This document shows, one piece after another, positions 33,847 through 43,004 of a stretch of DNA of 64,000 nt. The stretch covers positions 1-64,000 of the forward strand of contig NZ_JBKDZH010000049.1 of NCBI RefSeq assembly GCF_047971185.1, in the 5' to 3' direction. The translations under genes were made by a program, and so were the position numbers. Each line of letters opens with the position of its first letter. Within the stretch, counting starts at the first letter, position 1. The stretch is from Kluyvera sp047971185. Lineage in GTDB: Bacteria > Pseudomonadota > Gammaproteobacteria > Enterobacterales > Enterobacteriaceae. Under the pieces are notes generated by a model that saw only the letters and a program-made list of their open reading frames with translations, did not search any database and was not told the origin of the DNA.

Positions 33847-34503
33847 TTGATCAACGTCCTTCTTGTTGATGACCACGAACTGGTGCGCGCAGGGATACGA
33901 CGCATTCTCGAAGATATAAAAGGTATTAGAGTCACCGGTGAAGCCAACTGCGGAGAAGATGCGGTGAAGTGGTGCCGTGCTAACCCTGTTGACGTTGTGC
34001 TGATGGACATGAATATGCCCGGCATCGGGGGCCTCGAAGCAACGCGTAAAATCGCACGTTCCGCGGTCGATACCAAAGTTATCATGTTAACCGTACACAC
34101 GGAAAATCCGCTGCCGGCTAAGGTGATGCAGGCAGGCGCGGCGGGTTATCTGAGTAAAGGCGCTGCGCCGCAAGAGGTGGTTAACGCCATTCGCTCGGTA
34201 TTTTCCGGCCAGCGTTATATCGCGTCAGACATTGCTCAGCAAATGGCGTTGAGCCAGATTGAGCCGGAAAAAACGGAATCGCCGTTCTCCAGTTTGTCTG
34301 AACGTGAATTGCAGATTATGCTGATGATCACTAAAGGTCAGAAGGTGAATGAGATTTCAGAGCAGTTGAATCTGAGTCCCAAGACGGTGAACAGTTACCG
34401 CTACCGTATGTTTAGCAAGCTGAACATACACGGTGACGTTGAGCTGACGCACCTGGCAATTCGCCATGGCCTGTGCAATGCGGAGTCGTTAGCAAGTCAG
34501 TGA
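33847..34503 (+). CDS. uvrY: UvrY, response regulator of BarA
   Basis: 218 residues from the TTG at 33847, the start used in E. coli. Receiver domain with D8/D9 and phospho-acceptor D54 (VLMDMNMPG); NarL/FixJ helix-turn-helix at about 150-205 (LSERELQIMLMITKGQKVNE). Phosphorylated by BarA in response to short-chain carboxylates; activates csrB/csrC sRNAs that sequester CsrA. Its stop overlaps the uvrC start. Confidence 0.96.
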   Translation: MINVLLVDDHELVRAGIRRILEDIKGIRVTGEANCGEDAVKWCRANPVDVVLMDMNMPGIGGLEATRKIARSAVDTKVIMLTVHTENPLPAKVMQAGAAGYLSKGAAPQEVVNAIRSVFSGQRYIASDIAQQMALSQIEPEKTESPFSSLSERELQIMLMITKGQKVNEISEQLNLSPKTVNSYRYRMFSKLNIHGDVELTHLAIRHGLCNAESLASQ

Positions 34504-36332
34504 GTGATGTTTTTGATTCAAAAGCCTTCCTGAAAACTGTGACCAGCCAGCCCGGCGTTTATCGTATGTATGATGCCGGCGGCACGGTCATTTACGTTGG
34601 CAAAGCCAAAGATCTTAAAAAGCGCCTTGCCAGCTATTTTCGCGCCCAGGTTGCTTCCCGCAAAACGGAAGCGCTGGTGGCGCAAATCGCCCAGATTGAC
34701 GTTACCGTCACCCACACCGAAACCGAAGCGCTGTTGCTGGAGCATAACTACATCAAGCTCTACCAGCCGCGCTATAACGTGCTGCTGCGTGACGATAAAT
34801 CGTATCCCTTTATTTTCCTGAGCGGTGACGCTCACCCGCGTCTGGCCACGCATCGCGGCGCTAAGCATGCCAAGGGCGAGTACTTCGGTCCTTTCCCTAA
34901 TGGCTATGCGGTGCGGGAAACGCTGGCGCTGCTGCAAAAAATATTCCCTATCCGCCAGTGTGAGAACAGCGTCTATCGCAACCGCTCGCGTCCTTGCCTG
35001 CAATATCAGATTGGCCGCTGTCTGGGGCCATGCGTTAAAGGGCTGGTGAGTGAAGAAGAGTACGCGCAGCAGGTGGACTACGTGCGGCTGTTCCTGGCGG
35101 GGAAAGATGACCAGGTGCTGACGCAGCTGATTGCGCGCATGGAAAAAGCCAGTCAGGCGCTAGCGTTTGAAGAAGCGGCGCGCATTCGCGATCAAATTCA
35201 GGCCGTGCGTCGGGTGACGGAAAAACAGTTTGTCTCCAATAACGGCGACGATCTGGACGTCATCGGCGTGGCGTTTGAAGCCGGAATGGCCTGCGTGCAC
35301 GTGCTGTTTATCCGCCAGGGTAAAGTTCTCGGCAGCCGCAGCTATTTCCCTAAGGTGCCAAACGACACCGAGCTTGGCGAGGTAGTCGAGACCTTCGTCG
35401 GCCAGTTCTATTTCCAGGGCAGCCAGATGCGCACGCTGCCGGGCGAGATCCTGCTCGATTTCACGCTGAAAGATAAAACGCTGCTGGCTGACTCGCTATC
35501 GGAGCTGGCGGGGCGGCGTATTCAGGTGCAGACCAAACCGCGCGGCGATCGCGCGCGCTACTTAAAACTGGCGCGCACCAACGCGGTGACCGCGCTGTCG
35601 ACTAAACTGTCTCAACGGTCCACCGTACACCAGCGTCTCCAGGCGCTGGCCGCCGAGCTGAAGCTGCCGGCGATTAAGCGGATGGAGTGTTTCGACATCA
35701 GCCACACCATGGGCGAGCAGACCGTTGCCTCCTGCGTGGTGTTTGACGCCAACGGGCCGCTGCGCGCCGAGTATCGTCGCTACAATATTAACGGTATCAC
35801 CCCGGGCGATGACTATGCGGCGATGAATCAGGTGCTGCGCCGTCGTTACGGCAAGGCGATCGATGAAAGTAAAATTCCTGACGTGATTTTGATCGACGGC
35901 GGGAAAGGGCAGCTTGGGCAGGCGAAAGCCGTGTTTGCCGAGCTGAACGTGCCGTGGGATAAGCACCACCCGCTGCTGCTGGGCGTGGCGAAAGGCAGCG
36001 ACCGTAAAGCCGGTCTGGAGACGCTGTTCTTTGAACCGGAAGGCGAGGGCTTTAGCCTGCCTCCGGACTCACCGGCGCTGCATGTGATTCAGCATATTCG
36101 CGATGAATCGCACGATCACGCGATTTCCGGCCACCGTAAAAAGCGCGCCAAAGTGAAAAGCACCAGCTCGCTGGAAACGATTGAAGGCGTGGGGCCGAAG
36201 CGGCGTCAGATGCTGCTCAAATACATGGGCGGGCTGCAGGGTTTACAGCAGGCCAGCATCGAAGATATCGCCAAAGTGCCCGGAATCTCGCTTGGCTTAG
36301 CAGAAAAGATCTTCTACTCGTTGAAACATTAG
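34500..36332 (+). CDS. uvrC: UvrC, excinuclease ABC subunit C
   Basis: 610 residues from the GTG at 34500, exactly the E. coli length. GIY-YIG nuclease at the N-terminus (PGVYRMYDAGGTVIYVGKAK), UVR motif (LAFEEAARIRDQIQAVRRV), RNase H-like endonuclease domain (FDISHTMGEQ, then LIDGGKGQLGQAKAVF), and tandem helix-hairpin-helix at the end (ETIEGVGPKRRQMLLKYMGG). Makes both incisions in nucleotide excision repair with UvrB. Translationally coupled to uvrY. Confidence 0.97.
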   Translation: MSDVFDSKAFLKTVTSQPGVYRMYDAGGTVIYVGKAKDLKKRLASYFRAQVASRKTEALVAQIAQIDVTVTHTETEALLLEHNYIKLYQPRYNVLLRDDKSYPFIFLSGDAHPRLATHRGAKHAKGEYFGPFPNGYAVRETLALLQKIFPIRQCENSVYRNRSRPCLQYQIGRCLGPCVKGLVSEEEYAQQVDYVRLFLAGKDDQVLTQLIARMEKASQALAFEEAARIRDQIQAVRRVTEKQFVSNNGDDLDVIGVAFEAGMACVHVLFIRQGKVLGSRSYFPKVPNDTELGEVVETFVGQFYFQGSQMRTLPGEILLDFTLKDKTLLADSLSELAGRRIQVQTKPRGDRARYLKLARTNAVTALSTKLSQRSTVHQRLQALAAELKLPAIKRMECFDISHTMGEQTVASCVVFDANGPLRAEYRRYNINGITPGDDYAAMNQVLRRRYGKAIDESKIPDVILIDGGKGQLGQAKAVFAELNVPWDKHHPLLLGVAKGSDRKAGLETLFFEPEGEGFSLPPDSPALHVIQHIRDESHDHAISGHRKKRAKVKSTSSLETIEGVGPKRRQMLLKYMGGLQGLQQASIEDIAKVPGISLGLAEKIFYSLKH

Positions 36333-36387
36333 GGGCTCTGTAGCAACATAGGGCTAATATTTACTAACAACAGATAGTTACCACGCC

Positions 36388-36936
36388 ATGCAATATAATA
36401 TCCCTACATTGCTTACGTTGTTCCGCGTCATCCTGATTCCGTTTTTTGTGCTGGCGTTCTACCTTCCGTTTGTCTGGGCGCCGTTTGTCTGCGCGCTGAT
36501 CTTCTTTGTGGCCGCGGTGACCGACTGGTTTGACGGCTATCTCGCCCGTCGCTGGAACCAGAGCACCCGCTTCGGTGCCTTCCTCGATCCGGTGGCGGAT
36601 AAAGTGATGGTGGCGATCGCCATGGTGCTGGTGGCCGAGCACTACCACACCTGGTGGGTCACCCTGCCGGCGGCGACGATGATCGCCCGGGAAATTATTA
36701 TTTCCGCATTGCGCGAGTGGATGGCCGAGCTGGGTAAACGCAGCAGCGTCGCCGTATCGTGGATCGGCAAAGTGAAAACCACCGCGCAGATGACCGCGCT
36801 GGTGTGGATGCTGTGGCGTCCGAATATCTGGGTTGAGTGGGCCGGTATTGCGCTATTCCTGGTGGCAGCGGTGCTGACGCTGTGGTCTATGCTGCAATAT
36901 CTGAACGCGGCGCGAGGCGATTTGCTTCAAGAGTGA
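36388..36936 (+). CDS. pgsA: PgsA, phosphatidylglycerophosphate synthase
   Basis: 182 residues, the E. coli length. The CDP-alcohol phosphotransferase motif D-G-x2-A-R-x8-G-x3-D-x3-D is complete: D49, G50, G63, D67, D71. About five transmembrane helices. Joins CDP-diacylglycerol and glycerol-3-phosphate, the committed step to phosphatidylglycerol and cardiolipin. Essential in most enterics. Follows uvrC by 55 bases. Confidence 0.96.
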   Translation: MQYNIPTLLTLFRVILIPFFVLAFYLPFVWAPFVCALIFFVAAVTDWFDGYLARRWNQSTRFGAFLDPVADKVMVAIAMVLVAEHYHTWWVTLPAATMIAREIIISALREWMAELGKRSSVAVSWIGKVKTTAQMTALVWMLWRPNIWVEWAGIALFLVAAVLTLWSMLQYLNAARGDLLQE

Positions 36937-37087
36937 TCGTTTCGGCGTAATTTTCAGCAAACGATACAAAGTTGCGAAAAATACCGTTGACTCACCGCGT
37001 CAGATAAGTAGAATGCAACGCATCGAACGGCAGCACTGATTGCCAGACGATAGCAAAATCAAGTGGTTATCGAATCAACTTGATAAT

Positions 37088-37163
<76 letters not shown>

Positions 37164-37203
37164 GATTACAAGCATCTGCGTTAGCGGATGTATAAGATTT
37201 AAA

Positions 37204-37277
37204 GGCGCGTTAGCACAGCGGTTATGTCGCGGAGTGCAACTCCGTCTAGTCCGGTTCGACTCCGGAACGCGCCTCCA
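37204..37277 (+). tRNA. cysT: tRNA-Cys (GCA)
   Basis: 74 bases, acceptor GGCGCGT/ACGCGCC with encoded CCA, anticodon GCA in AGTGCAACT, T-loop TTCGACTC. The anticodon stem differs from E. coli by a compensated pair. Middle gene of the cluster. Confidence 0.97.
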
Positions 37278-37288
37278 CTGTCTTCCCT

Positions 37289-37375
37289 GGCCGGATGGTG
37301 GAATCGCTAGACACAAGGGATTTAAAATCCCTCGGCGTTCGCGCTGTGTGGGTTCAAGTCCCACTCCGGCTACCA
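37289..37375 (+). tRNA. leuZ: tRNA-Leu (TAA)
   Basis: 87 bases with a long variable arm, acceptor GGCCGGA/TCCGGCT with encoded CCA, anticodon TAA in TTTAAAA, T-loop TTCAAGTC. Last gene of the cluster; tRNA-Leu 3' ends are common integration sites, and the accessory region to its right begins just after it. Confidence 0.96.
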
Positions 37376-37416
37376 TGGGAAAGACAAGAATAATCAAAGC
37401 AATAAGCAGTGTCGTG

Positions 37417-37440
37417 AAACCACCTACGGGTGGTTTTTTT
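37417..37440 (+). terminator. Terminator of the tRNA cluster
   Basis: AAACCACC (37417-37424) and GGTGGTTT (37429-37436) with a TACG tetraloop, then a T run. Confidence 0.9.
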
Positions 37441-37468
37441 GTTTTTGTACTCTCCCTTCACCACGTTG

Positions 37469-38323
37469 TTACCTATTGAGAACGATAATATTTTCTTTTC
37501 CGGCCAGAAGCGGTTTACATAAAATTTTATAACCATCCTGATCAAAGCCTGCCTGCTGTCGCGAGAGCATTTTTGCCTCGTCAAGCGAACTGACAGAACC
37601 AAGCCACATCCAGTTGCGAATAATATGGTACTGAGTCAAATCAGCACTCTCTTCTTTCATCGCGATGGCGCCGTTCCACGGCCAGCACACAAGCTGCAGG
37701 CGCTCAAGTGCCAACAATAGCCTCTGGTGATGAGATTCAAGGGTTTCTTTACCACAACAGGCGCCTGCGCATCGCTTCAGGGCCGAACGAAAGCAACCAC
37801 GATGGCCGCTCAGAGATTCCAGACCCAGCAATCCATAACAGAGGCGATGTTCATCGGCGATAGACTTCAATGCTTCAAGCGCACTGCGTCGATGAGAAAA
37901 CAGGCCATACAAATTTGGTTGATGAGAAAAATCTATCTCCTTTGCATACACCACTTTCGGTTGCCCTTCATCTAACCGTAATGAACAAAGTTGATGGGTG
38001 CGACGAAGACGTTTATTGAAGAGTGGTTGCTGCTCTTTGATCATTTTAGCCTCAAGCAGCAGCGCGCCAACTTCACCGGCGGTACGTATCCAGCTTATTT
38101 TTTTGGCTTGGTAGAGCAGAGATGCTTCATCCTGGGCGCGGAAGTGGGACATCACGCGGCTGCGTATATTCACGCTTTTCCCTATGTAGAGCGGTAGCGT
38201 TTCACTTTCTCCGTGGAAGACATAGACGCCGGGTAATGGCGGAATTTCAGAGAGATACCGACGGAGATGCTCTGGATATTGGTAAATCGCTGAAGGCTCA
38301 AATCTAAGGCGTTGTGTGGGCAA
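37469..38323 (-). CDS. cho: Cho, SOS-induced UvrC-like excinuclease
   Basis: 284 residues (E. coli 295). GIY-YIG domain with GVYVFHGE and LYIGKSVNIRSRV, then the UvrC-like cysteine cluster CGLL-type region ALKRCAGACCGK. It lacks the second UvrC nuclease and HhH modules, as Cho does. Makes the 3' incision at bulky lesions that UvrC handles poorly. A LexA operator lies 15 bases upstream. E. coli carries cho elsewhere, so its place next to leuZ is a rearrangement. Confidence 0.93.
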   Translation of the reverse strand: MPTQRLRFEPSAIYQYPEHLRRYLSEIPPLPGVYVFHGESETLPLYIGKSVNIRSRVMSHFRAQDEASLLYQAKKISWIRTAGEVGALLLEAKMIKEQQPLFNKRLRRTHQLCSLRLDEGQPKVVYAKEIDFSHQPNLYGLFSHRRSALEALKSIADEHRLCYGLLGLESLSGHRGCFRSALKRCAGACCGKETLESHHQRLLLALERLQLVCWPWNGAIAMKEESADLTQYHIIRNWMWLGSVSSLDEAKMLSRQQAGFDQDGYKILCKPLLAGKENIIVLNR

Positions 38324-38337
38324 GTTCCCTCCGATAT

Positions 38338-38353
38338 CTGTTTATTTAAACAG
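38338..38353 (-). promoter_or_regulatory. LexA operator of cho
   Basis: CTGTTTATTTAAACAG, a full CTGT-N8-ACAG SOS box flanked by TA. A TTGACA-like -35 element lies just upstream on the minus strand (38359-38364), so LexA would cover the promoter core. Confidence 0.93.
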
Positions 38354-38618
38354 TATAATGTCAATAAACAGAGAACTCTAGCTGGTTTATATGTAAGCAA
38401 CGTGGAGTCGGGAGACGGAACCTTTCTGATCATACTGCTATTCACGCACTTCGATGAACAGCGCTAACTGTCGGCACGCTCTCAGGCTTCCCCAGCGATT
38501 TCCATTCGCTTTCCGCAATCCATTGGCTGCTAACCGATGTCTTATGTATCAGCATTCTGTATGATTGCGGGGCTGCTGCGTATGACAGCGGCATACTCAG
38601 TATTGCGAGGGAATAAAG

Positions 38619-39425
38619 ATGGGTTTATTTGGTAAGGCGGTGTCTCAGCAGGAATATGATTCTCTGTATCTGAGCTTTCAGTCGTTGGCGAAAAAATATG
38701 ACGCTTTAGAACAAAAGTGCGCGGATTATGAGCAAAAAATTCAGCAACAAAATGAGCTGATTTATTCGCTGAAAGAGAGAGAAGCCGAGCTGTTGAACGA
38801 CATCGACAGCGTTACGCGCGAGAGCGTCGATCTTCCCGCTGAACCCGCCTCCATTCAGGAGATGTCCGTCTTTAGCGTTCTGTCTGCACTCGTTGAACAG
38901 GTCAATAGAGAGTCGTGTACGCTGCAAGATGTGAAAAGTATGAAAGCCAATCTTGTCGACTATGCTAAAAAAATAACCGATAGATATGAACGCGTTGAAG
39001 ATATCCGCATTACTACATTAGGCCAACGCGCCCATGATGACGGGAATCCGATGCAGATGGGTTTTGAGATAAAAATGCAGTCTCTGAATAAATACGAGAT
39101 TGATATCTTTTTATCGATGGTGAGAGGCATGTATTCAAACACCGTTAACGCCAGTTTAATGGAGGGGGGATATATTGATCTTGAGGTTGCCGGAGGATAT
39201 ACCGCGGTCATTCAGCTGACGTTTGGCTCCTGGGGAGATGCATCCGCCCCCACGTTCTCTTTCTACACCGATGTGTACAATGAAAACTGGAAGGATAAAT
39301 ATCTCTCTGAAGTGTATGTCAAAGTTCCTTACGAAATTGAAAACCTCGTCGCCAAATTTGGCTATGAGTACAGAATGAATATCTGGCGAAAGCTGGCTGA
39401 AAAGGGGTTGCCTCCGCTGGGATAA
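38619..39425 (+). CDS. Hypothetical protein with N-terminal coiled coil
   Basis: 268 residues, no recognised family. Residues 8-70 form a coiled coil (KKYDALEQKCADYEQKIQQQ, then LKEREAELLNDIDSVTR). Residues 130-260 look like a compact alpha/beta domain containing IKMQSLNKYEIDIFLSMVRG and the glycine-rich AGGYTAVIQLTFGSWGD. No signal peptide or membrane helix, so cytosolic. A GAGGGAATAAAG site supports the ATG. Divergent from cho across 295 bases but without its own LexA box. It sits in the variable zone after leuZ and could have been acquired. Confidence 0.65.
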   Translation: MGLFGKAVSQQEYDSLYLSFQSLAKKYDALEQKCADYEQKIQQQNELIYSLKEREAELLNDIDSVTRESVDLPAEPASIQEMSVFSVLSALVEQVNRESCTLQDVKSMKANLVDYAKKITDRYERVEDIRITTLGQRAHDDGNPMQMGFEIKMQSLNKYEIDIFLSMVRGMYSNTVNASLMEGGYIDLEVAGGYTAVIQLTFGSWGDASAPTFSFYTDVYNENWKDKYLSEVYVKVPYEIENLVAKFGYEYRMNIWRKLAEKGLPPLG

Positions 39426-39487
39426 GCCGCTTGAAAGCTGATTCTCCAGCCTTCATCGTTGATAAACTCAGCAAAACCCCAAAATGA

Positions 39488-39515
39488 CAATGCCCCTGCG
39501 CAAGGCGCGCAGGGG
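39488..39515 (-). terminator. Hairpin after the symporter gene
   Basis: GCCCCTGCGC and GCGCAGGGGC pair (within 39489-39515) with a short loop between two convergent genes. On the minus strand it is followed by ATTGTCATTTTG, so the T run is weak. Confidence 0.6.
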
Positions 39516-39531
39516 CAAGACATGGCGTTAA

Positions 39532-41307
39532 TTAGAGCGCCGAGGCTTTGCGGCCGCTAAAGTGCTCGCGACTCTGCACGATGGCGCTGCGCCACAGCGC
39601 GTAGCCCACCAGACACACCGCAGCGGCGCAGCCAAGGTACAGACAACGACCCCACAGTGGGTTTGGAATCAGCGCCATCAGGGACAGACCCGCCGCCATC
39701 ACCATCGTCAGCATCCCTAGCTTTCTACGCTGCATGATATCCACGATATCCTGCTCATCGCCCGCCAGACACTCGGTCTCAATATCCTGGAAGAAGGCTT
39801 CGGTGCTTTCGCGGCAGACGTCTTTCTCTTCGCGCCAGAACAGGCGAGTCAGGCAGAAGAAGCCGCCGGTCAGTACCAGATGCGCCACAATCGGAATCAT
39901 GGTACGCAGTTCACCAGCTTCACGGGCGGTGATGGACTCAACCCCAAACCAGCTCATGACATACTGCGGCGTGAAGACATCCACCACCAGCCAGGAGACG
40001 CCCAGACCGACCAGCACGGTCGCCCACGGTGCCCAGTTTGGCGTTTTGCGGATCAGCATACCGAAGAACAGCGGAACCAGAATCGGTGATTGCAGCAGCG
40101 TGGCGACCTGCATCATCAGATCGAACAGGCTCAGGTGCTTCAGCGAGTTGAAGAACTGCGCCATCAGAATCACCAGAACACCGTTGATTAAGCAGGCTAC
40201 CTGGCCCGCACGCAGCTGCTCGGCGTCTGAGGCTTTGCCTTTACGCAGAATGGTCGCATAGAAGCTGCGCACGAAAATGCCGGAGTTACGGTTCAGCGCC
40301 GAGTCCATTGACGACATCGTGGCGGCAAACAGACCGGCCATCAGCAGGCCAACGGTACCTATCGGCATCGCATTACGCGCAAACACCAGATACACCGCGT
40401 CACGCGATTTGGCGCCCAGTTCCGCATACTCATTACCGGCCTGCGGATAGAGAATGGCGGAAGCCCACGGCGGGATAAACCAGATAATCGCGCCCACAAC
40501 CATCATACCCAGCGCCATCAGCGCCGCTTTGCTGGCATTTTTAGAATCTTTGGCATTCAGGAAACGGTAGGATTCCTGCATGTTGTTGATGCTCTGCAGC
40601 TGCTTCACCACGAAGAACAGGAAGGTGCAAACCACCAGCAGCGGATAGTTTAAATCCGGGCCGGTAAAGAAGTTGACCGGGAAGTCATTAACAATATGCG
40701 ATGGGCCGCCGACCAGGAACAGCGCGACAATCGCGCAGGCGACGGAAATCACCGCTACCACCAGGGTTTGAATAAAGTCAGAGGCCACAACGCCCCAGGC
40801 GCCGCTAAGCAGCGAGATAGCCAGCACGGCGAGGCCGGTGATCCAGATGGTGATGATGATATCGGCGTTGAATACCGCCGAGGCAAACACGCCGAGGCCG
40901 TTCAGCCATACGCCGGCGTTAATCACGCTCAGCGGAATAATCACCCAGGTAAAAAACTGCTCGTTAACCGGGCCAAAACGACGGCGCACGGCTTCCGTTG
41001 GGGTATCGACGCGCATCTGGCGGAAACGACGCGCGAAGTACTTCCAGGCAACCAGGTAAGCCACCATGTTACCGACAAAGACCGCGAGAACCGCGAAGCC
41101 ATCGGTGAAGGCTTTACCCGCCGCACCGGTAAAGGTCCAGGCGGAAAACTGGGTCATAAAGGCGGTGGCACCCACCATCCACCACAACATTTTACCGCCG
41201 CCGCGGAAGTAGTCGCTGGTGCTATTGCTGGCCATCTTCTTGAATAATAGGCTGATTACAATCATCAGCGCAAAGTATCCGAAAATCACAAAATAATCGT
41301 ATTGCAT
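39532..41307 (-). CDS. Sodium:solute symporter (SSS) family transporter
   Basis: 591 residues from the ATG at 41307 (MQYDYFVIFGYFALMIVISL), preceded by an AGGGAGCAGG site. About 13-14 hydrophobic segments. SSS signatures include GGKMLWWMVGATAFMTQFSA and GLFAATMSSMDSALNRNSGI. A cytosolic insert near residues 490-540 (ECLAGDEQDIVDIMQRRKLG) precedes the last helices. Probably imports a sugar, polyol or organic acid with Na+; the substrate cannot be told. Divergent from the Liv operon; no catabolic genes are adjacent. Confidence 0.85.
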   Translation of the reverse strand: MQYDYFVIFGYFALMIVISLLFKKMASNSTSDYFRGGGKMLWWMVGATAFMTQFSAWTFTGAAGKAFTDGFAVLAVFVGNMVAYLVAWKYFARRFRQMRVDTPTEAVRRRFGPVNEQFFTWVIIPLSVINAGVWLNGLGVFASAVFNADIIITIWITGLAVLAISLLSGAWGVVASDFIQTLVVAVISVACAIVALFLVGGPSHIVNDFPVNFFTGPDLNYPLLVVCTFLFFVVKQLQSINNMQESYRFLNAKDSKNASKAALMALGMMVVGAIIWFIPPWASAILYPQAGNEYAELGAKSRDAVYLVFARNAMPIGTVGLLMAGLFAATMSSMDSALNRNSGIFVRSFYATILRKGKASDAEQLRAGQVACLINGVLVILMAQFFNSLKHLSLFDLMMQVATLLQSPILVPLFFGMLIRKTPNWAPWATVLVGLGVSWLVVDVFTPQYVMSWFGVESITAREAGELRTMIPIVAHLVLTGGFFCLTRLFWREEKDVCRESTEAFFQDIETECLAGDEQDIVDIMQRRKLGMLTMVMAAGLSLMALIPNPLWGRCLYLGCAAAVCLVGYALWRSAIVQSREHFSGRKASAL

Positions 41308-41807
41308 ACCTGCTCCCTGCATGCGTTATTGTTCCGCGGCATTAAAAACGATATTCATTTTTATTGAAACTACATTTCATATTTATTGCATGAATTTGTG
41401 TTGAAGTCGGCAATATTTAAAAAAGTGCTAAAGTGACGGGCTTTCTTGCCGAGGGGGGCAGAAAGGGTGAATTTTGCACCATCATGTTGCAGCGCAAACA
41501 AAATGCACAAAGCGTGACTATTGCAATATTTATGTACTTTATTGTTAACGAGATGTGATCTTCTCCGTAATTTCTCTCCATCGCGCCAGAATGCCCACCA
41601 CGGCGCTCTATACTCAAAATTGTCAAAATCTGTGCGTGGGTTGTGCAAAGTTGGCAACCATTTTGCTTAATGATTTGGCCTGAAAAGCGTAAGGAAACCT
41701 CGCCGTTATCAGCAGGATATTGTCAGGATGTCGTTTGTCCGGCGCGTGCGCCGGTGGTTCGGCTTCACACCGTTATGCATAAACCTCTTTTGCTAAGGTA
41801 GATAATA
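41308..41807. promoter_or_regulatory. Divergent control region of the symporter and Liv operon
   Basis: 500 bases without a credible gene; two short frames (minus 41370-41657 and plus 41728-41796) were judged spurious. The left half is A-T-rich. CCGGCGCGTGCGCCGG at about 41739-41754 is a compact leader hairpin 50 bases before the first Liv gene. No Lrp or CRP site could be called with confidence. Confidence 0.45.
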
Positions 41808-42926
41808 ATGTCGCTGAAATTAATAAGAAGTCCGCTTTCTATTGTGTTGGCAGGGTGTCTGGTGACGGCGTTTTCCGCCCAGGCCGATATCGTGATTGGC
41901 GTTGCCGGGCCGTTTACCGGTCCGAATGCCACCTACGGCGATCAATATTGGCACGGCGCGACCCAGGCCGCGGCGGATATTAACGCCGCCGGAGGGATTA
42001 ACGGCGAGAAAATCAAGCTGGTGCAGGGCGATGACGCCTGTGAACCGAAACAGGCGGTGGCGGTGGCTAACCGGCTGGTCGATCAGGACAAGGTGCAGGC
42101 GGTGGTGGGCCACTTCTGCTCGTCATCCACCATGCCGGCTTCTGAGGTGTATAACGACGCCGGGGTGCTGGCCATTACCCCGGGTTCAACCAACCCGCTG
42201 ATTACTGAACGTGGGATGAGCGATATGTTCCGCATGTGCGGCCGCGACGATCAGCAGGGTGACGTCGCCAGCAACTTCATCATTGATAAGCTGAAGGCCA
42301 AACGGGTGGTAATCATCCACGATAAAGATACCTACGGCCAGGGTCTGGCAGACGCCACGCGCGCGGCGCTGGCCAAACGCGGCGTGAAGGATGTGATGTA
42401 TGAAGGCCTGTCGCGCGGCGAGAAGGACTTTAACGCGCTGGTGACCAAGATTGGCGCGCAGAAGCCGGACGTGGTCTTCTTCGGCGGCTGTCATCCGGAA
42501 GCCGGCCCGCTGGTACGCCAGATGCGCGAGCAGGGCGTGCAGGCCAAATTCTTCTCCGGCGACTGTATCGTTAACGAAGAGATGGTGACCGCCGCCGGTG
42601 GCCCGCAGTACACCAACGGCATCTACATGACCTTTGGCAAAGATCCGCGTCTGATCCCGGACGGTAAAGCGGTGATCGAAAAATTCCGCGCCAACAAGTT
42701 TGAACCTGAAGGCTACACCCTCTACTCCTACGCCTCTATCCAGGCGATCGCCGCCGCGTTTAAAGCGGCGGGCCCCGACTCGGCGAAAGCCAGCGAATGG
42801 CTGAAGGCTAACCCGGTTGAAACCGTGATGGGCAAAAAAGCCTGGGACAGCAAGGGCGACCTGAAAGTCTCGGATTACGTTGTTTATCAGTGGGATGACA
42901 AAGGTAAGTATAAGGAAGTGGATTAA
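41808..42926 (+). CDS. Branched-chain amino acid binding protein (LivJ/LivK family)
   Basis: 372 residues. Signal peptide cleaved after AQA (MSLKLIRSPLSIVLAGCLVT). Mature part is a type I periplasmic binding protein with VIGVAGPFTGPNATYGDQYW and GDDACEPKQAVAVANRLVDQ, a pattern shared with LivJ/LivK, and VVGHFCSSSTMPASEVY. Binds Leu/Ile/Val or a related amino acid outside the inner membrane. It differs clearly from E. coli LivJ, so this is a second Liv system rather than the livKHMGF locus. Followed by a hairpin that may keep its mRNA in excess. Confidence 0.85.
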   Translation: MSLKLIRSPLSIVLAGCLVTAFSAQADIVIGVAGPFTGPNATYGDQYWHGATQAAADINAAGGINGEKIKLVQGDDACEPKQAVAVANRLVDQDKVQAVVGHFCSSSTMPASEVYNDAGVLAITPGSTNPLITERGMSDMFRMCGRDDQQGDVASNFIIDKLKAKRVVIIHDKDTYGQGLADATRAALAKRGVKDVMYEGLSRGEKDFNALVTKIGAQKPDVVFFGGCHPEAGPLVRQMREQGVQAKFFSGDCIVNEEMVTAAGGPQYTNGIYMTFGKDPRLIPDGKAVIEKFRANKFEPEGYTLYSYASIQAIAAAFKAAGPDSAKASEWLKANPVETVMGKKAWDSKGDLKVSDYVVYQWDDKGKYKEVD

Positions 42927-42944
42927 CCGGATGGAGTCACGCTC

Positions 42945-42975
42945 AGCGCCGGTGTGCTCGCATACCGGCGCTTTA
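42945..42975 (+). terminator. Hairpin between binding protein and permease genes
   Basis: AGCGCCGGT (42945-42953) and ACCGGCGCT (42964-42972) form a 9-bp perfect stem followed by TTATAAT. It probably attenuates read-through or protects the upstream mRNA, raising binding protein over membrane subunits. Confidence 0.6.
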
Positions 42976-43004
42976 TAATAGGCCAATAACATGAGCGCGC
43001 GAAG

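Noticed and set aside
41370..41657. 95-codon minus-strand frame between the symporter and Liv operon
   Set aside because: No ribosome binding site, low-complexity composition mirroring the A-T-rich promoter DNA, and no recognisable domain; it would occupy the whole divergent control region.
41728..41796. 22-codon frame MSFVRRVRRWFGF in the Liv leader as an attenuator peptide
   Set aside because: It has no run of Leu, Ile or Val codons, and the adjacent hairpin is not followed by a T run, so there is no attenuation logic visible.
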